Shown here: piece by piece, positions 36,331-45,989 of the stretch
Position numbering within the stretch: position 1 is the first letter of the stretch
How the letters are laid out: each line of letters starts with the position of its first letter
NCBI GenBank assembly: GCA_015680685.1
Contig: MNCI01013713.1
Location: 1,509 to 65,508 of the forward strand
Length of the DNA: 64,000 bases
DNA from: Gnetum montanum
Lineage: Eukaryota > Streptophyta > Gnetopsida > Gnetales > Gnetaceae
Direction: 5' to 3'
Made by a program: the position numbers and the translations under genes
The notes under the pieces: model-generated
Seen by the model: only the letters and a program-made list of their open reading frames with translations
What the model was told of the DNA's origin: nothing
Databases searched by the model: none

Positions 36331-37800
36331 CCTACATTTGAAACCATTTCCCACCGATTTGGAATATATGACCCTCGAAAATGGAAAACTGGTAATCATT
36401 AAAGCAATACTTTCTTCCAAACAAAAAGAAAGACTACTAAAAGTAATAAAAAAGTGGTCAAAAGCCTTTGCCTAATCATATCCGAAATTAACTGGAATAG
36501 ATCCAAGGATATGCCAGCATAGGATTTACATTGATCCCTCCATGAAACCTCAAAAACAACCACAAAGGTGATTGAACCCAAAATTGAAGCAAGTAGTAAA
36601 AGAAGAAATAGAACAGCTTGTCAAGGCTGGGTTCATATATCCCATTGCTGATAGCGAATGGGTTAGCCCTCTGGTGATTGTGCCTAAAAAGGAAGGTAAA
36701 TTGAGGGTGTGCATAGATTTTAGGCTGCTAAACATGGAAACATTTAAGGATCAATTTCCGCGGCCATTTGTTGACCAAGTCTTAGACACCATAGCATGGC
36801 ATCACTATTACAGTTTTCTGGATGGCTATAGTGGATACAACCAAATACGAATATCCCTAGATGACCAAGCCAAGACAACGTTCATCAATCCTTGGGGAAC
36901 ATTTGCATATAAAAAAATGTCGTTTGGCTTGTGCAATGCCCCTGCCATGTTTCAATGTCTAGTTCTAAGCATATTTCAATAGTAGATAGGGAATGAAGTA
37001 GAAGTCTTTATGGATGACTTCTCCACCTATGGAACAAGCTTTGATCAAGCCTTGGACTGATTAGATCAAGTGCTGAAAAGATGTGTAGAAACTAATTTAA
37101 GGCTCAATTGGTAGAAAAGCCATTTAATGGTCCAAGAAGGCATAGTACTTGAACATAAATTTTCACATGAAGGAATAGAGGTAGACCCAGATAAAATTAG
37201 GGTCATCCAAGGAATCACCCGGCAACCGAAAACTATCAAAGACATTCAATCATTCCTTGGACACATTGGCTATTATAGGAGATTCACTGAGAACTTCTCC
37301 AAGGTTGCCAAACCATTGGTAGAGCTAACAAAGAAGGACGTACCACTTGAGTGGACCACAAAATGTGAACAAGAATTCCAAACTCTGAAACAAAAGCTTG
37401 TAGAAACTCCCATTCTACAAGCTCCTGACTAGTCCAGACTATTCCACTTAATGACTGATGCATCCAATTATGCTTTAGGAGCCGTACTTACACAGTTTGA
37501 TGACCAAAAACGTCCTTACTACATCCACTGTGCAAGTAGGAGTATCGTCAGTGCACAAATTAACTACATAACTACAGAGAAAGAGTCAATGGATGTAGTG
37601 TTTGCACTAGATAAGTTTAGGCACTATGTGTTAGGTTACAAAGTGTTCATCCACACAGATCATAGTGCAATCTAGTTCCTCATGAACAAGTCAACAATTA
37701 GCCCTCATATTATACAATGGCTGGTAATCCTACAGGAGTTTGATCTAACAATGGTCGATCAAAAAGGCACCGAGAACATAGTTGTAGATCATTTATCTTA
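36331..37800 (+). pseudogene. decayed reverse transcriptase and RNase H of element G
   Basis: The 136-codon open stretch 36572-36982 holds LNPKLKQVVKEEIEQLVKAG-type sequence, WVSPLVIVPKKEGKLRVCID, FLDGYSGYNQIRISLDDQAK and MSFGLCNAPAMFQCLVLSIF. After two TAG codons comes the catalytic VFMDDFSTYG (about 37007). Connection-domain blocks follow at 37127-37432 (IQSFLGHIGYYRRFTENFSK). RNase H at 37451-37790 has MTDASNYALGAVLTQFDDQK, TTEKESMDVVFALDKFRHYV, HTDHSAI and IVVDHLS. This is the best preserved pol in the window, yet it contains several TAG stops. Confidence 0.87.
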
Positions 37801-39252
37801 GTTGTGCTAGGACAACAAAGAGGATGAATATGTAATGTCTGATCATTTTCCTGATGAAGCCCTCTTTGCCAGTGTAGTGAATAACCAACCCACAGAGACG
37901 AATTGGTATAGTAGCATTTTCACCTATCTCCTTACCCAACAAACACCACAAGAGCTGGACTTTAGGAAGAAACAACAGTTTCTTCATAGAGCCAAGTACT
38001 TCATGGAGATCAACAGACAACTTTACAAAGTGTGTCCTGATGGCTTGGTTTGATGGTACGTGCCTGAGGTAGACCAACTGAGAGTTCTCCAAGGTGTCCA
38101 TGAGGGCCCTTGTGGGGGTCACTATGCGGGGCGATGAATGGCTATTAATATCCTACTTGCAGGATATTACTGGCCAACATTATTTCAAGATGTCCATCAA
38201 TTTTTCTGATCTTGTGGGCGGTGTCAACATGATGGGGGAATGACTGCTAGAATGGAGGGTCTGCAACAATGGGTTCAATTGTTAGAATTGTTCGACATTT
38301 GGGGAATAGACTTTATGGGACCCATTACACCAATGTCCATTGGAAAAGCTTACATTGTAGTTGGTATGGACTATTTAATGAAATGGGCTAAAGTAGCTGC
38401 TATTACGAATTACACAACATCTACAACTGCATGATTTGTGCAACAAAAGATCGTAAATAGGTTTGGTGTGCCATGTGCACTTATTTCAGATAACAGAACA
38501 CATTTCACAAGTGCAACATTTTAGAAGTTGATGCAATGCTTAGGGGTTGAACATAAATTGACTACACCTTATCACCCCCAAGCTAATGGACAAGCTGAGG
38601 TCACCAATAGGAAGATCACTAAAATATTAACCAGGAAAATTAGCAAGTATAGGCGAGACTGGAGCACTAAACTGAATGATGCTCTTTGGGCATATCGCTC
38701 CACCTGGAAACTCCCTATAGGCTACTCTACCTATGAGTTAGTGTACGGAAAGCTTCCAACACTTCCAATTCAAACCGAGCTTCATACACTATCCATGGCT
38801 TGTGACCTCCACCTCGATCTTGATCTAGCACAAAAACAAAGGTTGGAAACTTTAAACTTGCTAGAAGAAAATTGATTAGCTACCTTGTTATCAAATGAGT
38901 TGCACAAGGCATATAACAAGCAATGTCATGACTTGAAGATTTGAAAGGTTAAGTATCAACCAGGAGATAAGGTTCTCTACTAGAATCCCACACATGTGCC
39001 ACAATGTACCAAATTTCAAACACTATGGAAGGACCTTACATTATTCATACAACCTTTTCTTCAGGGGCCATGACCATATACAAACTTGAGAGCCCTGATA
39101 AGAGATTGTTAGTCGATGTGCAACAGACCAAACCTTTGCATGAATTTAGAATGGTCAGTGCACATAGTACCTCTAAGAATGGACGACCCTACTCACTATT
39201 TCGGATCTCCCCGTTTCAACTTAGTCATCGGGGAGATGGCCACCTCTGCTAA
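37801..39252 (+). pseudogene. decayed integrase of element G
   Basis: The zinc domain is readable as HEGPCGGHYAG then CGRCQHDGGMTARMEG (38100-38250). The core has [16 protein letters not shown] (38290-), LISDNRTHFTSATF (second Asp, G to R beside it) and PHPQANGQAEVTNRKITKIL-like sequence (38528-38875) carrying the Glu. It is followed by KLNDALWAYRSTWKLPIGYS and LPIQTELHTLSMACD. The C-terminal tail ends near 39252. Several stops; no chromodomain. Confidence 0.85.
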
Positions 39253-41101
39253 CCAATTGAGGCCCTCAATTCCTTTTTAAGTTTTTGTTTTACAAATTTC
39301 TTTAACCTTTCCTATTTTTTTTTGCATCGTTTATACTTTTTCATTTCTTTGTGTGGTTGTTTGTTTTGTTAGGTTTGTCACCTAATAAGTGCTCCTGATG
39401 GTGGTATGAACTATATTCTATTGATTGCTAATTTTTGGTTTTTACCTTGGAGTTATAATGTTGATACTAAGGTATGGTTCTTTTGATATAACAGGAAATG
39501 AGTCCACGTCATCCATGCATTCATGAATTTCTATGGTCTTTCTTGGCTTAGAATTGTATTGTTCCTTTCTTAATAATAAAACTATTAACGAATTGGTGAC
39601 TAGGCATTTCTCAAACTAAGGACTTAAGGATTGAAAAGGATATAACTTCAAGGGGATTTGATGCATTTGTGCTGACCATTCTCTTGAGTGCTTGGATTTT
39701 TTCTTCTTGAAGTTTTCCTTATCATTCCGACGTTGCTCCATTATTGGGAAGCTGAGCCAATAAAAATAAGTATTTGCATGGTGTGGTTCTCATGCAAAAA
39801 AAAGGTGAGAATTCAAAGCACACCCCTTAGACACAATAATCATCTGGGCTACAAGCACTAGTTATGGAACTAAACAAACATGTTCCCTCTGATTAAGGCC
39901 CTCTCTCTCGCTTCCTACTTTTCCCTTTCTCATTTCCTCAAAATGGTGGTGACTCTTTGGTGGAAGCATTCTTGTTACTTCAACTGGATGGATTGGCCAA
40001 GTGTATTAATACGAAGTCACTAGAAGTGGATTTTTTAAGGCTAGATTTATAATGAGATCCACTCAATCACATTAACCATACATACACAAGGGGTTGTATA
40101 TCACCTTGTTCTTGGGACTCCATTCCATTCTCTTCTCTTCTCCCCATCATTCTTTCTCCACTTTCCACCCCATTGCTGATTATATCAGTAGTCTATATTT
40201 TGGTTGATGCATTTTTTTTCTTTTTGGTAAATTCTTATGGTTAAGACTTTAACTCTTGCTTCTGAATGACATTTTCAAAGCCTACGGACTCTTTGAATGT
40301 GGGATTGTCAGGGCATTAAGGGCATGAACCTGCTTTGGGGAGGACCCACTAGCATTCCTATTTGGTGCATCAGTTAACTTCTTTTCCTTAAACATTTCTA
40401 CAATCAACATTTGTTTTGTTCATTACCATCTCTAACATCCATTTTATCGGCATTGTCGTTGTTTCTTTTTCTCCATCTTTCTTATTCCTTATCTTTTTTC
40501 CATTCGATCGCTACCGGAGGATCGCTCTTGGTCATGGGGGCCCTGGTCCAATTTTTTCAATTTTCCTAACCCCTACACCTTAGGTAGTCACCAGTGTTAT
40601 ATCTCTAGAATCTATATTAGCCATATCACAACTTAGCCAATGGACCTTACACCAAGGCAAGGTATCAACCGTATTGTGATTTACTTATCCTTGCTAATAT
40701 GTGACCGTGTTGTGTGTGCAAATGGCAATCATACAACAATGGACTGGACCTACAGGAAACACTTAGGATGGAATGGTGCTGGAATAGTTGTGCAAGGAAC
40801 AAGATTGATGGTGCAGTTATGGATGGACAATGGAAGATGTAATCCTGGCATCGGCAGCAACACGTCTTCTTCTTTTCTCTCTCTCTCTCTTCTTTCTCAG
40901 CTGTCAAATAAGGCTGGATATCAATTGTATATAGTGTTCATTCTTGTAGTCATGAACACTAATATTGTCATGTATTGTAATGATTGATCCATTCATGCGT
41001 CATCCCATTCACCATTAGTTGTCATTCAAGTCAATAATCTCATACCTTTCCAATATTTTGTAAGGAACTTAAGGACAAGTTTTCATTCATTTATGGGGGT
41101 A
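39253..41101 (+). other. 3' UTR and polypurine tract of element G
   Basis: Non-coding. It contains T-rich sequence, the phrase CTAGTTATGGAACTAAACAA (39861-), AAAGCCTACGGACTCTTTGA (near 40276), a pyrimidine run (40868-40895) and the terminal polypurine tract TTATGGGGGTA (41091-41101). The part from 39865 on is duplicated at 20297-21529. Confidence 0.8.
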
Positions 41102-41883
41102 TGATGAGCCACGATATCGCATACGTGATATCGCATCTTGCCTCATCTTCTATAAATAAGAGGCGATGCCCTTTGTTCAAGGGTAGTAAGAGTTAGACCC
41201 TTAGCTAGATTCTTGTAGTTTAGTCATTCCAAAGTTAGAATAATTTCTATGTGCCCACAGTAGGAGTCATAGAGTGAACAGATCTTTATTTGAGCAATTT
41301 GTACCTGAGCACACATTTGTGTATGGCAATAAAGATGAACTTTATGATAAACCTTACAGCATATAAACTAAGCTAATTAGTAATTAATTATTTTTGAATG
41401 TTTAATGCTTTCCTAGTTAATTAATTTCTCTCTCAACCTTTCACCCTCTTAGTTAAGTGCACTCAATACGACCGTTTCGAGCATGCGTGTAGCACTTGGT
41501 AACGTAGTAACGATTAGCATTTGGTAATCCCAACAACGTTGCACTGGTTCAGGATGTGGACAACAAGTGGCAATGGATACTGGTGCTAGGAACAATTAGA
41601 AACTAGTTAGTGAATAGTTAAGATAAATTAGCCACTTAGTTCTCTCTCCCTTTCCTTTATTAGCAGAAGACATAAAAAGATAAAAAGCTATAAAAATCAT
41701 ATACCTCAAGCTTACTTAACCATACAACCGTGACAATACAAGTAAGTTTGGGAAGACAGTGATTGATTAACCCCGAGTGTTCCATTAAGGCACGTAAGCA
41801 CTTAGTCCTTGGAGTTCGACCAGATTGTGCATGAAACGCTTGTATTTGTATGGTTGAGTGTAGGGGTACCTCACCACTCATCA
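41102..41883 (+). repeat. 3' LTR of element G (782 bp)
   Basis: Same length and ends as 32083-32864. Keeps two GATATC-centred palindromic elements close to the start and TATAAATA at 41151-41158. It has more intact CG dinucleotides in the palindromes than the 5' LTR. Confidence 0.9.
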
Positions 41884-41956
41884 GAATTCGATCAGATTAC
41901 TAAGTGAACACTAGTGATTCATATGGTTGGGCATAGAGAATACTTGTTGCTCATCA
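41884..41956 (+). repeat. tail of the element F 3' LTR
   Basis: GAATTCGATCAGATTAC to GTTGCTCATCA. It restores the end of the F LTR after the G insertion, and the first five bases are the target-site duplication. Confidence 0.85.
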
Positions 41957-42995
41957 TTTTCAAAATTGATTTCATTGTATCCTTCTTTAAAGATACATTC
42001 TGTTGAACAACAATTGAAATGTCAATAGAAGAAGTCATCCCAAGATTTGTAGCATTTGTAGAAAAAACCTTAGCAGGATCTGTAACATTTGTAGAAGAAA
42101 CTTTAGTAAGATTTATAATAGCTTGTTATTATCATGTTTACATTACCTTTTTATGCAACATAAAAGGATATGAATCAAACATGTGACCCTCTTGATGATA
42201 ATAGTAACATAGCTTTGGAAGATTGTAATAACAACCTTTTGCACATAATCAATTCTACTAGAATGTAAAGGGATTTCTCGCTTAAGCGAATCAAGATCCA
42301 CTTCAATCATATATTGAATTTTGCAAAAACCATTAGCTACAATGAGGGTTTAAGAATGCTTGATTACCCCAATACTAATGACAATATCACTTTCAATAAT
42401 TAGTAGAAGATTTTGAAATTCCACAAAACAAGGAACCTTTTGAAATTTAGAAGATGCTAGATTAAAAGAGGGAGTCCACTTTTGAATAATCTATAACACA
42501 TGAGGATGATTGAAAACACCGATATCAAGGGTTTTAGAAACCATCATCAAATCAACAAATTCTACCATAAAAAATGAGTTTGACAAATAATGAGCATAGA
42601 CAACATCCAAACCTCAATTTTTCTAAACTAAATTTAAATGATTCAAAAAACTAGATGAGTCAAGTAAATTTCCACAATTGAGATTTTTTTTGAGTAATAG
42701 ATTCATATAAATTATGAGACAATTCGTAGAAAGGCAAAGAAGTAATGGTTTTGCTTAAAAGATCATTTCCTGAATTTGGCAGCATTGCACATAATATGAG
42801 TGTCAAACCCCTTGCTAATATAAGAAAATAGGGGGTAAAAGTCTATCATATGCATGCCAACAGTCTTGAAATCCTTGAAATGATTTATTTTATCTTTCAA
42901 GTAAGAGAAACACTTGAAATTTTTGTAAAGACAACGTAAAATAAAAAATCGGTCTTAAAAGTCAGTCAACGTTACATGCTCGTGTTTTTTTAAAG
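41957..42995 (-). pseudogene. LINE-type ORF1 remnant (DUF4283 and zinc knuckle) upstream of CHS
   Basis: Nearly identical to 22404-23440, with the same DUF4283-like blocks (QKWTPSFNLASFKF-type and KVPCFVEFQNLLL-type) and the same degraded knuckle on the minus strand. It borders the F LTR on one side and the CHS promoter on the other, and ends about 460 bp before the CHS start codon. The coding potential is broken in both copies at the same places, so it was already decayed before duplication. Confidence 0.6.
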
Positions 42996-43235
42996 CATCC
43001 AATCGATGGTGCACGACTTCCCATTTCCCAATAAGTCAATAACACACGGGGCGGAAATGACGTCTTTGTCGTGTCCTTTTGTCAGTCAACATTTGCGCAG
43101 CCCTTGGACTGGGACTTCAAATTATTTTTATTTTTATTGGTGGGCACCAGCCAGTGGTATCTTCAGACGCATGCGCGAGTGACAGAACGAACGTAGTCAA
43201 GGCCCGCTACCTCCGCTGTTCCACAAAATTCTGCT

Positions 43236-43242
43236 ACCAACC
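43236..43242 (+). promoter_or_regulatory. AC-II type MYB element (ACCAACC)
   Basis: Exact ACCAACC within CTACCAACCAACTC, about 70 bp upstream of the TATA box. R2R3-MYB regulators of phenylpropanoid genes bind such AC elements. The position is typical of CHS/PAL promoters. Confidence 0.65.
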
Positions 43243-43312
43243 AACTCAACAACGCCACCAAACATGTGGAAATGAAAGCAATGAGGCATTCCTCCTCTCG
43301 TTCTTGTAATGC

Positions 43313-43320
43313 TATATAAA
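43313..43320 (+). promoter_or_regulatory. TATA box of the CHS gene
   Basis: TATATAAA, 134 bases before the end of the leader. Predicts transcription starting near 43345, giving a 5' leader of about 110 bases. Confidence 0.8.
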
Positions 43321-43353
43321 CGCGGCCTTGTCTGCTCGTCTTCAACTCATTCC

Positions 43354-43373
43354 CACTGCACTGCACTGCACTG
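43354..43373 (+). repeat. (CACTG)4 microsatellite in the CHS leader
   Basis: Four perfect tandem copies of CACTG followed by AACTGCG. Likely transcribed, just downstream of the predicted start. Copy number may vary between alleles or gene copies. Confidence 0.85.
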
Positions 43374-43453
43374 AACTGCGCTCCCGTCTAAAATTCTACT
43401 CAATTTGCTTAGCTCCCTAATTTGCTTGCCATTTACGACCGTAAATACATAAC

Positions 43454-44680
43454 ATGGCATCCCTGTACAATGCAGCAGTGCAGCAGCTGGATCTGAGCAG
43501 TTACAGGAGCAATCAGAGGGCCGATGGCAGCGCCTGCGTGTTGGCCATCGGGACTGCCAACCCACCGAACGTGGTGCCGCAGAGCAGTTACCCGGACTTC
43601 TATTTCCGTGTCACAAAGAGCGAGCACATGACGGAGCTCAAGGACAAGTTCCGCCGCATCTGCGACAAGTCCCAGATCAAGCAGAGGCACATGCTGCTCA
43701 CGGAGGAGCTGTTCGACAAGCATCCCTCGCTGGCGTCGTACGAGGAACCATCTCTGGATGCTCGGCAGGCGATAATGGTGCCGGCGGTGCCGAGGCTGGG
43801 ACAGCAGGCGGCCGAGAAGGCACTTGCCGAATGGGGACGGCCGCGCAGCAGCATAACGCACCTCATATTCTGCTCCACTTCCGGAGTGGACATGCCGGGG
43901 GCGGACTACGCGCTCATAAAAATGATGGGACTGAGCCCCCACGTGAGGAGGGTGATGCTGTACCACCAGGGCTGCATGGCCGGTGGCACCGTGCTCCGCA
44001 TAGCCAAGGACCTCGCCGAGAACAACCGCGGTGCCCGCGTCCTCGTCGTCTGCTCCGAGCTCACCGTCACCACCTTCCGCGGCCCCCGTCCCGACGGCGG
44101 CCACCTCGACAACCTCGCAGGGCAGGCTCTCTTCGGCGACGGAGCCTCTTCCGTGGTCGTCGGTGCCGATCCGTTGCCGGAGGAGGGCGAGAATCCCCTG
44201 TTTGAGCTTCTCTGGACAGCCGAGACGATTTTGCCGGAGTCCCACGGTGCCATTGAGGGACACCTGCAGGAGGTGGGGCTGACGTTCCATCTCATGCGGA
44301 ACGTGGCGTCGCTCATCTCGTCCAACATCGGAGCGGCCCTGCAGAAGGCGTTCGCTCAGTTCGGCATCAGCGACTGGAACAAGCTCTTCTGGATCGCGCA
44401 TCCGGGCGGCCCTGCTATTCTTGATGCCGTGGAGCAGACGCTGGAACTGAACGCAAAGAAGCTGCGTGCCACCAGACACGTTCTGTGGGAGAATGGCAAC
44501 ATGTCCAGCGCCTGCGTGCTCTTCATCTTGGACGAGATGCGCAAGTGGTCCGCCGCAAATGCCTGCTCCACCACAGGCGAAGGCCTCGACTTCGGAGTCC
44601 TCTTCGGCTTCGGCCCCGGTCTGTCCGTGGAAACCGTCGTGCTCAAGGCCTGCCCTCTTTCCCGCACCGTGGCGGCCTGA
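43454..44680 (+). CDS. chalcone synthase-like type III polyketide synthase, intronless
   Basis: A 408-residue type III PKS. Such enzymes are cytosolic homodimers that condense a starter CoA (p-coumaroyl-CoA in CHS) with three malonyl-CoA and cyclise the product to a chalcone for flavonoid synthesis. All catalytic residues are visible: Cys174 ([13 protein letters not shown]), His316 (IAHPGGPA), Asn349 (GNMSSAC), gatekeepers Phe227 and Phe278, CoA-contact Lys65, Arg68 and Lys72, and the GFGPG loop at 385-389. Thr207, Gly269 and Ser351 keep the CHS cavity pattern. Odd points: Met175 after the catalytic Cys (usually Phe), Thr206 where CHS has Val196, a two-residue insertion (RPDGGH, 212-217), about ten extra N-terminal residues and a short C-terminal tail. 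The single intron usual at the Cys of RICDKS (Cys70) is absent. The start has good context (AACATGG). Codons are GC-rich, unlike the surroundings. Stilbene synthase or another CHS-like activity cannot be excluded. Confidence 0.96.
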   Translation: MASLYNAAVQQLDLSSYRSNQRADGSACVLAIGTANPPNVVPQSSYPDFYFRVTKSEHMTELKDKFRRICDKSQIKQRHMLLTEELFDKHPSLASYEEPSLDARQAIMVPAVPRLGQQAAEKALAEWGRPRSSITHLIFCSTSGVDMPGADYALIKMMGLSPHVRRVMLYHQGCMAGGTVLRIAKDLAENNRGARVLVVCSELTVTTFRGPRPDGGHLDNLAGQALFGDGASSVVVGADPLPEEGENPLFELLWTAETILPESHGAIEGHLQEVGLTFHLMRNVASLISSNIGAALQKAFAQFGISDWNKLFWIAHPGGPAILDAVEQTLELNAKKLRATRHVLWENGNMSSACVLFILDEMRKWSAANACSTTGEGLDFGVLFGFGPGLSVETVVLKACPLSRTVAA

Positions 44681-45501
44681 AAAATTAGGATACTCGCTCC
44701 ACCACGCATCATCCACGCTGCTATTCCAAATATCTCAAATTGTTTGTTTTTTGTCCATTACATGTATTCCTTTCAATTCGCCGGTCAAAAGTCATTTGTT
44801 AGACGACTTTAGTTGGTGATTTCATACCAACTTTTTCAGGTTATGTTTTTTGACAAATCCCCTTTCCTGTCCGGCTGTGAAGTTTGGCAGCCTGCTGTTG
44901 CAACCTGCTCGGTTAAAATCGATCGACGTGGCACACTAAGTGTCTGTCAGACGTCCTTGGTTGGCTATGCCAGTATGCATAGAATTTTAAATAATCACTA
45001 TCAACTGTTACAATGATTACCCTTGCTGTTCTGAAAAACAGGTCAAACTGCTGTTGTTCCAGAGCCAGTATTTGCATTCGATGGTGCTAACAAATCCTTT
45101 AACATGAATGTTTTCATTGAGTGCTTCGTTTAGCTTTTTATAAATTATTATTTTACTATTATTTAGATGTGGCCCATTCTAAAAAGTTTTCCATGAAAAG
45201 GTACTCCAATATTATTATACTTGTAACTAAACAGTAAGATATTGCCGCAATGGTAATTGGTTGGGGTAAATATTTAAAAAAATGAAAAAATGTACATGAA
45301 AAGGAATGATTTGATTATTATTTTAAAAATTTTATTAACATTACACCTGATGTGGTGATTCCGTTATTTTAGTCCGGGATTTCTGCCAGCTTTGTTTTAT
45401 CACCAGCAGTATAATGCTCTCTCTTATCGAAACCCTAACGACGTTAACCATAACGATATGATTTTACCAAAATATCTGTTCAATTATATTATCTCAACTA
45501 T
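44681..45501 (+). other. 3' flank of the CHS gene
   Basis: Non-repeat sequence without a convincing gene. It should contain the CHS 3' UTR. AATAAT-like signals are near 44990, but none is a clear canonical AATAAA, so the transcript end is unknown. AT-rich from about 45120 to 45340. Confidence 0.5.
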
Positions 45502-45906
45502 GTGTGTATCTACATTATGTATATTCTATACACGGCATGGAAGGTTGAAGGGGGGTGTCTCCTCAAATTGAAAAGTGGCACCGTGGATTCGGTAATTGAC
45601 GGTGACCGGGTTGGAAGGAATTTGGATTGGAAGCTAGAGCTGATTGGAAGGGACAGGTTAGCGGACTCTAGAACCGGCAGCCGTGGTGTCTTGGGGGACA
45701 GGATGGGGATGCGGGTGAGGCACCAGCCCCCCTCGATGACCTCTGAATGGACTTGGACGGTTTTGGCGGATGTTACGACGAAGAAGGCGACGAAGGTGGA
45801 CAAGTTCTTGGCCATGCTCATGTTCATGTCATCAACGAACATCTCACCGCGGGCGCAGGCGTTAGAGTCAATGTGCCGGAGTCACCGTTTGAAAGGAGGA
45901 TACTAA
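45502..45906. other. unassigned GC-richer ORF region
   Basis: Open for 134 codons on the plus strand (MCIYIMYILYTAWKVEGG...) and for 110 codons on the minus strand (45510-45842, MFVDDMNMSMAKNLSTFVAF...). Base composition from 45540 to 45880 is closer to CHS than to the retroelements. I recognise no domain on either strand. It may be a fragment of a host gene or a long non-coding relic; the coding strand is undecided. Confidence 0.3.
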
Positions 45907-45968
45907 TTATCACTTAGGGAGATCACAATGCCAGAACCCTCCCCTCTTTCCAAATCAAGTTCCTTACC

Positions 45969-45986
45969 ACTAGGCTAACGCCTAGT
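45969..45986. other. perfect hairpin ACTAGGC-TAAC-GCCTAGT
   Basis: A 7-bp perfect stem with a 4-base loop at the boundary between unassigned sequence and an LTR-like remnant. Possibly a terminal or structural element of a small repeat; no function shown. Confidence 0.6.
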
Positions 45987-45989
45987 TGT

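Larger units (their letters stand above)
32083..41883 (+). mobile_element. complete LTR retrotransposon G, TSD GAATT
   Basis: A 9.8-kb element with two 782-bp LTRs. It is flanked by exact GAATT duplications at 32078-32082 and 41884-41888, inside the 3' LTR of element F. It has the full order: primer-binding site, gag, protease, RT, RNase H, integrase, a 1.85-kb 3' UTR and polypurine tract. Its LTRs differ from each other by scattered, mostly C/T and G/A, changes, so the insertion is old. Many TAG codons interrupt pol, and the gag start codon is changed. Confidence 0.92.
42996..43453 (+). promoter_or_regulatory. promoter and 5' leader of the CHS gene
   Basis: The only stretch here with a normal gene-promoter look: mixed base composition, CpG retained, no retroelement homology. 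It holds a bZIP-type TGACGTC (43058-43064), reverse W-box cores GTCAA at 43035, 43085 and 43196 (and 42965 just outside), an AC-II box, a TATA box and a leader of roughly 110 bases. Light, MYB and stress responsiveness would fit a CHS promoter but is inferred from motifs only. Confidence 0.75.

Noticed and set aside
43831-44328. Other long frames inside the CHS CDS on both strands
   Set aside because: They are out-of-frame by-products of the same GC-rich coding sequence (Arg/Pro/Ser-rich, low complexity).
43454-44680. Assignment as stilbene synthase, benzalacetone synthase or anther-specific CHS-like enzyme
   Set aside because: Both gatekeeper Phe residues are present (benzalacetone synthases change the first), and the motif around the catalytic Cys differs from the anther-specific type. 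CHS and STS cannot be separated by eye, so only the CHS-like family is claimed and no gene symbol is given.
43433-44716. A 427-codon open frame antisense to the CHS gene
   Set aside because: Its composition follows from the GC-rich third positions of CHS. It has no recognisable domain, and the sense strand has every CHS catalytic motif. It is a shadow frame.
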